From Imperialibacter roseus (lineage in GTDB: Bacteria > Bacteroidota > Bacteroidia > Cytophagales > Cyclobacteriaceae), in NCBI RefSeq assembly GCF_032999765.1, contig NZ_CP136051.1, forward strand, positions 2,022,417-2,086,416: DNA of 64,000 nucleotides, written 5' to 3'. Below the pieces are notes generated by a model. The model did no database searches. It was not told the DNA's origin and saw only the letters and a program-made list of their open reading frames with translations. Made by a program: the position numbers and the translations under genes. Below, piece by piece: positions 8,801 through 15,562 of this stretch (positions are counted from its first letter, which is position 1; every line of letters begins with the position of its first letter).

Positions 8801-10124
8801 GAGGATGGCAAAGTTTATGACCGAAGATCAACTCTCTGCGGCTGAAATGGGAGCAATCAAGGATGATTTTATCAAATACAAGAACTACAACCCTGAAATC
8901 CGAAAGACTTTTAATCACTTGATTTTAACCGAGGCTTTTAACTATTCTCAAGGCAGGAACCAGATGGAACTGTTGACAAAGGACAGAGCGGTTAACAACA
9001 GTTTGAATGCAGAGGAGAAAAGTTTAGTTGGGACATTGATAAACGTAAGGGCAAGGTCAAACACGATTTTTGGTGATCAGATTGATCTCGAAAACAAGTA
9101 CGTTGAGTCGGGTATGGTCATGGCCAGTGTTGATCAATACCAAACTGAAGAGTTTAAGAATATCAAGATTCAAGGGCGTTTGGTAGATATTAAAAGTGGT
9201 AAAGCTCTTTCGAACTATCCGGTAGTACTGGCAAATAGTGCTGGTGAAACAATCAAGGTAGGTTATACAAACCAAAACGGGGAGTTTGTATTCGATTATT
9301 TGGACGGGAACAAGGCTTATAAGATTCTCTCAAACAGTCAGACTGTGTCGTCGATCAAGCCTGATAACTTTTTCATCAAAGATTTGCAGGTGCGTGGGTA
9401 CAAAGATGGATACATTGTGCTGAACTATGAGAGCGTCTATTTCGACTCCGACGCCACCAATATTCGGGATGAGGGCATTGTGACGATGAATAAGTTGATC
9501 GAGTTATACAGGAAGAACCCTGAAATTGAGATCGAAATTCATGCACATGCTGATAGCCAGGGAGAACACGACTACAATCACAGACTGTCTGACTTGCGGG
9601 GAGACGCTGTTTATAAATATCTTGTAAGTCATGGTGTGGACGAAACTGCCTTGACTGTTTACTACAACGGAGAAGGTGACCCTGTGGCCAATAACCTTAC
9701 GGCGTATGGACGGGCATTTAACAGAAGGGTGGAGCTTGAGGTATACTCTACAAAACCATTACAAACTGATCTGGCGAAGATTTACGTAACCCGACCCGGC
9801 GCTTCTATTGATGCTATCGCCAGGGCATTCAACTTGCAGGCAGATAGGATAAAAGCGATGAATGGCTTGCAATCGGAAGTTGTTAAGCCATATACACCCA
9901 TTAGGATCGAGGGGAAGAACGGCATCAAGCCAAGCCTGAGTCTCCTGGTTGAATTGAATGACCATGCCGTCAATTACAAACAGTACAAGGTAAAAAAGGG
10001 AGAATCTATCATATCGATAGCTGAAAAGTTCAACCTTCCTGAAGAACTGTTGCTTGAATTGAACAACCTGAATGGCTACCAACTGAATCCGGGAGACATA
10101 ATTGATATTTACGTTTCTTACTAG
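5856..10124 (+). CDS. PorE-like OmpA-family protein: TPR, beta-propeller, novel repeat region, CRD, OmpA, two LysM
   Basis: A 1422-residue envelope protein that starts 2 bases after the previous stop. Rough order: signal peptide (1-21, ending AAFGQ); TPR helices (22-140); WD40-like PD40 propeller (160-430, with blades such as SRHPSLSPGNDTLFFVSDRPGG); a long insertion (440-1085); carboxypeptidase-regulatory-like domain (about 1098-1160); OmpA C-terminal peptidoglycan-binding domain (about 1190-1300, with YFDSDATNI and YGRAFNRRVE); and two LysM modules (about 1308-1353 and 1373-1422). TPR-propeller-CRD-OmpA is the PorE plan, linking the T9SS to peptidoglycan. The insertion holds eight or nine copies of a motif like FYxxLsxxxkxxIdRhV, broken by a Ser/Asn/Gln-rich linker (about 818-925). 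I do not recognise this repeat. LysM after OmpA would give two kinds of cell-wall contact. Confidence 0.85.
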   Translation: MKKLSLAFAAFLGLTVAAFGQGAVQLNEHADELFRNGHYAEAAQFYLQALAEEPNNQLATFQLAECYRYTFKYQEAELQYEKMINLSEANYPTSRYYFALMQKLNGKYQEAMENFQVYLKWYNTNPDRMLAFKTLRLQALVEKEGCLLALNEMANPVRHAEFKVLPSPVNTQYDDYAPFIFKGDASLMMSSSRKSSTGSVFDARLGQSTADLFRFEHSGDAWTEIGNKDKFSNLNTKNGEGSGIFNRDNTKVYFTYNPPAGSSTPSQISKSELIDGKWSEPKPLNANINAKNTTSRHPSLSPGNDTLFFVSDRPGGFGQTDIWYSVDAGNDNWGPAINLGSAINTSMDEATPFYDQKEGVLFFSSNGHRGFGGFDIFMTNGNNFENSEIYNMGLPYNSNRDDWFFILGEQSGYLTSGRDGGVGGQDIYTFHIETDQEIIAEILEEDVVAGRSSVFSDDYNFDTNDIEKVEEVISHFLAARMFNTQAMLTAEQQAFYDNLSESDKEKIERIVNSRVRKMSERDLRAVRTEDEFYYQQLSTGDKYSINRMVSSYLEEDGLGLNVSLSNEEKAYYEQLSKDAKEKIDQYIALKVTEYRGKEVQDEYFQSLPAADQTQVKTLARSYLLQKKSIENLTLGVNTNVFLKKQDEQSMERAEASIVSQLKNLALESDFSLNDNDKVFYQNLPTEEQQSIDRLVTAFLAAKPSDFDKSITPADLDFYNKKPAGQKALIDKILVRRLRNLSFSDEYIFNHATAKQTLLLTSLNTKTNGNVVVGEVGNLLTGANKNAYSALSEEEKLRFARMVSGAGSYDKLASKPLLALDENASEPSQLIASQSNRPMATSSFGNAAGSSKSVSDQALAQGNSKTSSSGNTNSTKQNSLAVSTSSNLASSDGGQIIVDRRDEAGEPESGNALSKVASGRATVSMTADQRTLYESLPTSKRQAIDRIVAVSLINNDYTGHPEMFEEDKQRFAEFDSEEKRMARRMAKFMTEDQLSAAEMGAIKDDFIKYKNYNPEIRKTFNHLILTEAFNYSQGRNQMELLTKDRAVNNSLNAEEKSLVGTLINVRARSNTIFGDQIDLENKYVESGMVMASVDQYQTEEFKNIKIQGRLVDIKSGKALSNYPVVLANSAGETIKVGYTNQNGEFVFDYLDGNKAYKILSNSQTVSSIKPDNFFIKDLQVRGYKDGYIVLNYESVYFDSDATNIRDEGIVTMNKLIELYRKNPEIEIEIHAHADSQGEHDYNHRLSDLRGDAVYKYLVSHGVDETALTVYYNGEGDPVANNLTAYGRAFNRRVELEVYSTKPLQTDLAKIYVTRPGASIDAIARAFNLQADRIKAMNGLQSEVVKPYTPIRIEGKNGIKPSLSLLVELNDHAVNYKQYKVKKGESIISIAEKFNLPEELLLELNNLNGYQLNPGDIIDIYVSY

Positions 10125-10637
10125 CAGTGAGTACCTTCAGACCCTTTGTTTGTCGCTAAGGCTTGTCTAAGGGTCCAACTAAAGTTGGGGAGTCTTGGAA
10201 GGACTACCATGAGAAAAAACGGTATTTCCTGACTATTAACGGTTAACAGTGAGTATATCAAGAAGTTACAACCCGGAAATAGGCTGGTTAAAGCTTTTTC
10301 TGGGTTTTTAATTTGCAAGGAGGCCCTTCATATAATTTTCGGATCAAGTAAAAAATCTGGGGGATAAAATTCAAAAGGAGTGTTATTCGATTCCGCAAAT
10401 TGACGGTAATAAAAAAGCAAAACTGGTTCAATGTGTCTCGCCAGACCGGGCTTCTCCAGCCGGATAGGCTTGCATCTTTCGCTTTTTTATGCAAGCACAA
10501 AACACCCATCCCAAAAATCAATGCCCCAGAAATACAGATTGATTCTAATTTTCAACAGAGCCCTTTGAACCTGTGAAAAGGTACTAGAGTACATTTCCAG
10601 AGGATTGCATCGCTGGGTATAAATTTCAAGATTGGAA
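10125..10637. other. Intergenic region between convergent genes, no gene seen
   Basis: A 513-base stretch between the PorE-like gene and the end of the TPR-CHAT gene. It holds a good hairpin with a T run at 10270-10309, listed separately. A second 8-bp perfect inverted repeat (GCTTGCAT at 10468-10475, ATGCAAGC at 10489-10496) surrounds a T-rich loop. A third (GATTGGAA at 10630-10637, TTCCAATC at 10646-10653) straddles the stop codon of the minus-strand gene. No open frame with a convincing start or protein-like composition was found, and no tRNA shape was seen. Confidence 0.5.
10270..10309 (+). terminator. Candidate rho-independent terminator of the T9SS operon
   Basis: A 10-bp stem pairs 10270-10279 (AACCCGGAAA) with 10297-10306 (TTTCTGGGTT). 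It has one G-T wobble, a 17-base loop and further T residues after the stem. It lies about 145 bases after the stop at 10124, which is far for a terminator, so it may mark the end of a 3' UTR. Confidence 0.5.
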
Positions 10638-12587
10638 TCAGCCTTTTCCAATCAGAATGAATGAACCCCAGAAATAGGGACTTTCATATTTCTCCCTTAC
10701 GTTCATCTGTGCCTTTCGAAATGACTGCCGGATGTTTCCCGAACTCAGGTAGTACTTGTAAAAGGAAATCATCAGGTCTTTAGTGACCTCGTCATCAACC
10801 TTGTTCAAACTCAGGATCAGGTTCCTGGCCCCGGCCACTTTAAGAGCTCTCTGAAGACCATAAACGCCCTCGCCATTCATTACTTCTCCCAATCCTGTCT
10901 CACAGGCAGACAATACCACAAGGTCTGTGTTGTCTAAGTTAAGGTTCATTGCTTCGTAGGCAGTTAAAATACCATCTTCCGACTCCAGGTCTGCATCCTT
11001 TCCTGTTACATAGTCTACAAAGAAATTGTTGGCATCAGCAAGCACAAGACCTGACTTGAATAACGGGTTAGTGTCAGTGGTGTTAACATTCTTTGAAATA
11101 AATGGTGGATTATCAAGGAAGTAACCATGGGTAGATATATGTAGAATTTTAGGACTTACCAGGCCCTTTATTCTTTCTTCTTTAGCTAGCTTATCTGTAC
11201 TTATTTTAGAATTCCAACCAGAGTCTCTCAGCATATCATCAATGGCATGTATTTCAACCATGGTTCCTGGCAGGGGCTGGAACATATTGATAAAGGCTGT
11301 TTTGCTATTTGTTGCCAGCTCACTGGGAATGTGACCATAGTCAGGATTACCGATAAGGATGGCTGTTTTCTCATTGTTTTTTTCGGCTCTGCTGAATTCT
11401 ACAACGTCTTTGGTACTCGTGACAAAATTTACGTCAAGCAAATCGGCCAGGTATTTCTTTTGATCAGGAATGAATAATGTTTCAGGGTTAAACTTATTGT
11501 AGACCCCATCAGGAGAGAAATAGATTTTTTTCACGCCACCTAAACGTTCCTGTATTTTGGCCCAAAACTGCACGTAGGTTTCGTTGTCTGTTACACCAAA
11601 TTTCAAAGAATTGAAAAACGCTGAGTAATATTGTTTTTCGAGTTGATTGCCATTGTCGAGCAGAACCAGCTCGGGGTTCGTGTATGAGTCGGGCTTAATA
11701 ATTAGGGCGGCATACTGTATGTGATCCGAGAAACCGTAGATGAGGTTGTCGTTGTCGCCGTACAGGCTTTTGAACTCCCGGAATCTGACAATTTCTACAG
11801 CCGCCTCGCCTTCCTTGAGGTTTCTTCTAATGTCGACCCAGCTGTATTGCTTATCATCTCCAGAGGTGAAGTAGGATGACTGGTAAGCCAGTTTCTTTTC
11901 AAGATTATTAATGTTTACCTCAAGCTCATTAATATTGATATTCATCTCCTTGAGCTTGGCTGTACCTACCTGGTAAAACTTCGCCAGACGGGCTTTAAGC
12001 GTCTTCCAGAGGATAAAGTCCTGGATCAATTGCTCATCACCGCTGGCGAGTACATTCTTCCTTACTTTGTCCGAGGCGTAGAAAATAATCGCCTTTGTTG
12101 CCAGTTGGTTGTCGTATAGGTCTCCCAGTATCGCCGGGGACTCTTTCATAAGCTTAAGCGCTATAGTGTTGAAGCGCTCTACATCCTCCCGAACCGTGTT
12201 GTAAAAAACTTCTCTTTCAATTTCGCTAAGAGCAGGAAATATTTTCGCTACCTGCCCAACCTGTATTTTGATAGCCTCCTTGAAAAATTCACCCGATTTT
12301 TTTGGTTGATCATGTGTGATATAATACAGGCCAAGATTCTCCAACGACCGAGCATAAGAAGGGTGATTTTCGCCCAAGCTCACTTTTCGCAGGTTTAGCG
12401 CCTGAAGATAAAGTGCCTCCGCTCTTTGATGATCCCCTGTGTTCGAGTAGAGCACGGCCATGTTGTTGATCAAAGTGGCATAGTCAGGATGACTTTCCCC
12501 CAAAACTACTTTGTCTATCCTTAGGGCGTCTTCATAGTATTTTTTCGCCTCATCATATTTTTTTTGAGTCCGACGGATTCCAGCCAT
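10638..12587 (-). CDS. C-terminal fragment of a TPR-CHAT protein (caspase-like protease domain), split from its N-terminus by a stop codon
   Basis: This 649-residue frame carries two or three more 42-residue TPR units, a helical linker and a full CHAT domain. CHAT domains are caspase-like cysteine proteases. The expected dyad is present: His in ISTHGYF (codon 487) and Cys in LSACETG (codon 562), followed by the family's GLQRALKVAGA stretch. The first ATG (12587) lies inside a TPR helix (NNMAG where NNLA is usual) and has no upstream ribosome-binding signal, so it is unlikely to be a natural start. The in-frame TAA at 12618-12620, 10 codons upstream, separates it from the 359-residue N-terminal part with perfect TPR register. 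It is therefore probably half of one 1019-residue gene. Without its signal peptide the fragment would stay in the cytoplasm. Confidence 0.8.
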   Translation of the reverse strand: MAGIRRTQKKYDEAKKYYEDALRIDKVVLGESHPDYATLINNMAVLYSNTGDHQRAEALYLQALNLRKVSLGENHPSYARSLENLGLYYITHDQPKKSGEFFKEAIKIQVGQVAKIFPALSEIEREVFYNTVREDVERFNTIALKLMKESPAILGDLYDNQLATKAIIFYASDKVRKNVLASGDEQLIQDFILWKTLKARLAKFYQVGTAKLKEMNININELEVNINNLEKKLAYQSSYFTSGDDKQYSWVDIRRNLKEGEAAVEIVRFREFKSLYGDNDNLIYGFSDHIQYAALIIKPDSYTNPELVLLDNGNQLEKQYYSAFFNSLKFGVTDNETYVQFWAKIQERLGGVKKIYFSPDGVYNKFNPETLFIPDQKKYLADLLDVNFVTSTKDVVEFSRAEKNNEKTAILIGNPDYGHIPSELATNSKTAFINMFQPLPGTMVEIHAIDDMLRDSGWNSKISTDKLAKEERIKGLVSPKILHISTHGYFLDNPPFISKNVNTTDTNPLFKSGLVLADANNFFVDYVTGKDADLESEDGILTAYEAMNLNLDNTDLVVLSACETGLGEVMNGEGVYGLQRALKVAGARNLILSLNKVDDEVTKDLMISFYKYYLSSGNIRQSFRKAQMNVREKYESPYFWGSFILIGKG

Positions 12588-12617
12588 GTTGTTGAGAGAA
12601 GTAGCGTACTTCGGGTA

Positions 12618-13697
12618 TTATTCTCCATAGTTGGCCTTATATATATCAGCTGACTCCTTGAAGAGCTCAAAAGCTTTGTCTAAGTCGCCTCTGTCGTTGT
12701 AGTAACTGGCCAGGTTGTTCGCAGCGGTGGCGTAGTTGGGGTGCCGGGGGCCAAATATTTTCTTGCTGAGAACAAAGGCCTCCTGCAGGTGACCTCCTGC
12801 CTTTTCATAGTTACCCAGGTCTATGTATAGAATTCCCAGGTCATTCAATGTTTCCAAAATAAGTCCCTGGTCAATTCCTTCCCTCTTCTTTTTCAGCTCA
12901 AGCGTTTTCAGTAGCACTCTTTCAGACTCCCCGTATTTACCCAAATACTCATACACTATCCCCAGGTGCTCCAGATTTTCAAGGTATTCTAATTTGTGAG
13001 TGAGTGAATTGGCCTCATACAACTCGTCGCTGTGTTGGATAAAAGAAAATGCTTTGTCGGGTTGCCCCAGTTTAATGTAGATTCTTCCGAGATCGCTATA
13101 GGAGTTAGCCATCAGAAACATTACTGTCGAGTGATTTTGTTCGAGCAGCGTATGGGCCTTCTCAAAATTTACGGCGGCCATCTCCAATTCGCCTATGTAT
13201 TCATAGAAGGCTCCCAGTTCCTGCATTGCCTTGATATAGTCCGTACTGCGATCCCCTTTAATTGCACCAATCACTTGTACCAGCTCTTTGTAAAGCCGCT
13301 CTGATGCTCCAAAATCTCCCAAGATCTTACTAACATTGGCTGCGTTGGTCAAAGCATTTGCGTAATCCTCATTGCTGGTTTGCCCAAGATTTCGCCAGGT
13401 TTCAACAGATTTCAATAGATACTTCTTGCTATTACCCAGGTCGTCCAGGTCCCAATAGAGCATTCCGAGATTGTTTAGCAGCACGGCTTCCTGCCCGGTG
13501 GGCTTACCTGCGTTTTGTGCACTCAGCACATTATAGGCATCCTGCAAATACATCAGAGACCTTTTCTGATCTGTATCGAAGTAGTAATCACTGCTATCCA
13601 GCAGTGATTCCCAAGTCTGAGCAGAGAGGTTAGAATGAATGGACAGAGATAGAAAAATAAGAAAAAACAGAATGCTACTTAATCTGAATTGCATCAC
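12618..13697 (-). CDS. N-terminal fragment of a secreted TPR-CHAT protein (signal peptide plus TPR array)
   Basis: A 359-residue frame that starts with a Sec signal peptide (hydrophobic core at about 5-20, cleavage after LSAQ). It continues as tandem TPR units of the 42-residue type found in CHAT and NB-ARC proteins (for example HPNYATAANNLASYY). It stops at TAA 12618-12620 in the middle of a repeat, just after GE and where the next words would be YPKYATSLNN. The units on both sides keep a 42-residue period if the stop is counted as one residue. A single base change (for example from GAA, CAA or TCA) explains it. Either the gene is recently inactivated, the stop is read through, or the base is a sequencing error. 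The intact protein would be periplasmic or exported, unlike most cytoplasmic CHAT proteases. Confidence 0.8.
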   Translation of the reverse strand: MMQFRLSSILFFLIFLSLSIHSNLSAQTWESLLDSSDYYFDTDQKRSLMYLQDAYNVLSAQNAGKPTGQEAVLLNNLGMLYWDLDDLGNSKKYLLKSVETWRNLGQTSNEDYANALTNAANVSKILGDFGASERLYKELVQVIGAIKGDRSTDYIKAMQELGAFYEYIGELEMAAVNFEKAHTLLEQNHSTVMFLMANSYSDLGRIYIKLGQPDKAFSFIQHSDELYEANSLTHKLEYLENLEHLGIVYEYLGKYGESERVLLKTLELKKKREGIDQGLILETLNDLGILYIDLGNYEKAGGHLQEAFVLSKKIFGPRHPNYATAANNLASYYNDRGDLDKAFELFKESADIYKANYGE

Positions 13698-13928
13698 GTA
13701 TTGGTTTAGGTAGAAGTCTAAAATGCTACTTTGTTTACAAAGGTTAGGTTGGCTTCACAAAGCGTTTCAATCAGCATCTTACAGCTTCATAAGACTGCAA
13801 GGGACTTAAAAAATTACTTAACATTAAAGTTATTCAATTTTCTTAAAGAGCGTTTCGCTCAAAGCCAACTTTCTCGAAATTATTAAAGACTATAGGCTCC
13901 AGCGCTCCAAACAAAGCAATAAAAAGCG

Positions 13929-15359
13929 TTAGTCATCTTCTTCCATAGCAACCGGTGAGGGGTAGTCAAAAAGGAGGTTTTTCTTAATAGCGGCAGCCAC
14001 CTTGTGCGGAACAAATTGCTCCCAACCATCTTCTCCATTTTGTATCATTGCCAGGACTTTGTCCGAAATGATGCTCAAATTTTTCTCATTTACTTTCGAT
14101 AAGTCTTCTATTTTTTTGTTTTCCAGAAGGTAATCGTAGAGGTGTCTGAGGTGCCCGGCTGGCTTAAAATTGGCACAAGTCATCAATTCTTTGGATTCAA
14201 AGTCTTTGATGTAGGGGTAAACAAACAGTTTAATATTTATACCGAAAAGCTCACCAAAGGCCTGTAGAATTCCGCCATTTAGGTCTGAGTAGTACTTTTC
14301 ATCAAAAATCCTAAGCAGGTTGTTGAAGCCAAGTATAATCCCGATTTTTTTCCCCCTTGTGTATTGAGCGAAATAGGTGGCTAGTTTGTAATACTCCTGA
14401 TAATTTGAAATGATTACATTTTGACCAAGCGAACAAAGGATGTCGACCCTGTCAAGAAAATCATTTTCATCGATTTTGCCATCTTTGGTTAAGTCGTTGA
14501 GAGTAAGTTCAGAAAGCACTATAAGTTTCTTCGGGTCAACGTCGGCTTCTTTTTTGAACTGCCTCAAGCCGGCAATCATCATGTCCACATTGACAAGTGT
14601 CACCGGCCGGAATCTTCCACGAAGAACAAGGACGTTCTTTTTGTACAATGCTTCCGACGGTTGCAGCACATCTCTGTTCGCACCAAACATCGCCATTTGC
14701 GTCAACCCGTTTTTAACCAGCTTCAAGCTCATCAGGCGGTTGTCCACATGGTGGAAGTCGGGCCCCTCCAGGCGGAACATGTCAATTTCTATTCTGCCCT
14801 CACTCAGGTTGTCGATCAGAGAAATGATAAACTCTTCAGGATCCATGTAGTGATAGCAGGCGTAAAGCAAGTTAACGCCAACTATACCCAGTGCTTGCTG
14901 CTGCCAAAGCGCATCAGTGTCGTTCAGCACAAGGTGGATGATGCAGTCGTTGGGCTGTGTATTGGGGTGGAGCTGAAACCGGATGCCTATCCAGCCATGT
15001 CCCTTATTGGTTCTTTTGAAATTGAGCGTTTCAACGGTGTTAGCGAAAGCAAAGAAGGTGGTTCGCTTGGCTCTGTAGCTTAACCGCTTGGTGAGCAGGT
15101 TGTACTCTTTGTCCAGCATTTGATGCAGGCGAGGCTCGCATACATACCTGTCGCAAGGCCCATAGATGGCATCACTGAAGGTCATGTCGTAGGCTGACAT
15201 CGTTTTGGCGATACTACCCGATGCTCCCCCTGCCTTGAAAAAATGAGCTGCGGTTTCCTGACCGGCGCCTATTTCAGCAAAGGTGCCGTATATTTTTTCG
15301 TCAAGATTTATTTTTAGCGCTTTTTCCTTGGTGGTGAGCTTTCGAAAGGATGCATCCAT
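13929..15359 (-). CDS. Conserved Bacteroidota-type protein of unknown function, 476 residues
   Basis: A long, well-composed cytoplasmic protein without signal peptide or membrane segments. The N-terminus (LTTKEKALKINLDEKIYG, then TFAEIGAGQETAAHFFKAGG) has the look of a conserved family, but I cannot assign a fold or reaction. Visible points are a Gly-rich EIGAGQE segment near residue 32, several Cys residues (YGPCDRYVCEP), and DLTKDGKIDEND near 288-299. That last segment fits the spacing of an EF-hand-like calcium loop (D-x-T-x-D-G-x-I-D-x-x-D), although this may be chance. The gene stands alone between the CHAT gene and the acyl-CoA dehydrogenase, all on the minus strand with gaps over 200 bases. 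The ATG at 15359 is the only early start that keeps the conserved-looking N-terminus. Confidence 0.7.
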   Translation of the reverse strand: MDASFRKLTTKEKALKINLDEKIYGTFAEIGAGQETAAHFFKAGGASGSIAKTMSAYDMTFSDAIYGPCDRYVCEPRLHQMLDKEYNLLTKRLSYRAKRTTFFAFANTVETLNFKRTNKGHGWIGIRFQLHPNTQPNDCIIHLVLNDTDALWQQQALGIVGVNLLYACYHYMDPEEFIISLIDNLSEGRIEIDMFRLEGPDFHHVDNRLMSLKLVKNGLTQMAMFGANRDVLQPSEALYKKNVLVLRGRFRPVTLVNVDMMIAGLRQFKKEADVDPKKLIVLSELTLNDLTKDGKIDENDFLDRVDILCSLGQNVIISNYQEYYKLATYFAQYTRGKKIGIILGFNNLLRIFDEKYYSDLNGGILQAFGELFGINIKLFVYPYIKDFESKELMTCANFKPAGHLRHLYDYLLENKKIEDLSKVNEKNLSIISDKVLAMIQNGEDGWEQFVPHKVAAAIKKNLLFDYPSPVAMEEDD

Positions 15360-15508
15360 ACACTTAGTCCTGTTTGAACAAAATTAGTCGTATTATAATT
15401 AAAACTGAATCTTTGAGGGGTGTTTTTAATGTAAACAATCAAAGCACCATTTTGATTTCTAATTCACAAAAAAGCTTCCGAAAGCATCATGCTTTTTGAC
15501 TATAACGC

Positions 15509-15539
15509 AAAAAAAATCCGCCTTGTCGGGGCGGATTTT
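15509..15539 (-). terminator. Rho-independent terminator of the acyl-CoA dehydrogenase gene
   Basis: A perfect 10-bp stem (AAAATCCGCC at 15513-15522 with GGCGGATTTT at 15530-15539) has a 7-base loop. On the minus strand it is followed by eight T residues (15516-15509). It lies 24 bases after the minus-strand stop at 15563. Confidence 0.88.
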
Positions 15540-15562
15540 GATTTCACTATCCACTTATCCTA

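Noticed and set aside
12585-12587. ATG at 12587 as a genuine start of a stand-alone CHAT protein
   Set aside because: It lies within a TPR helix, has no ribosome-binding signal and is in frame with the upstream half through a single stop.
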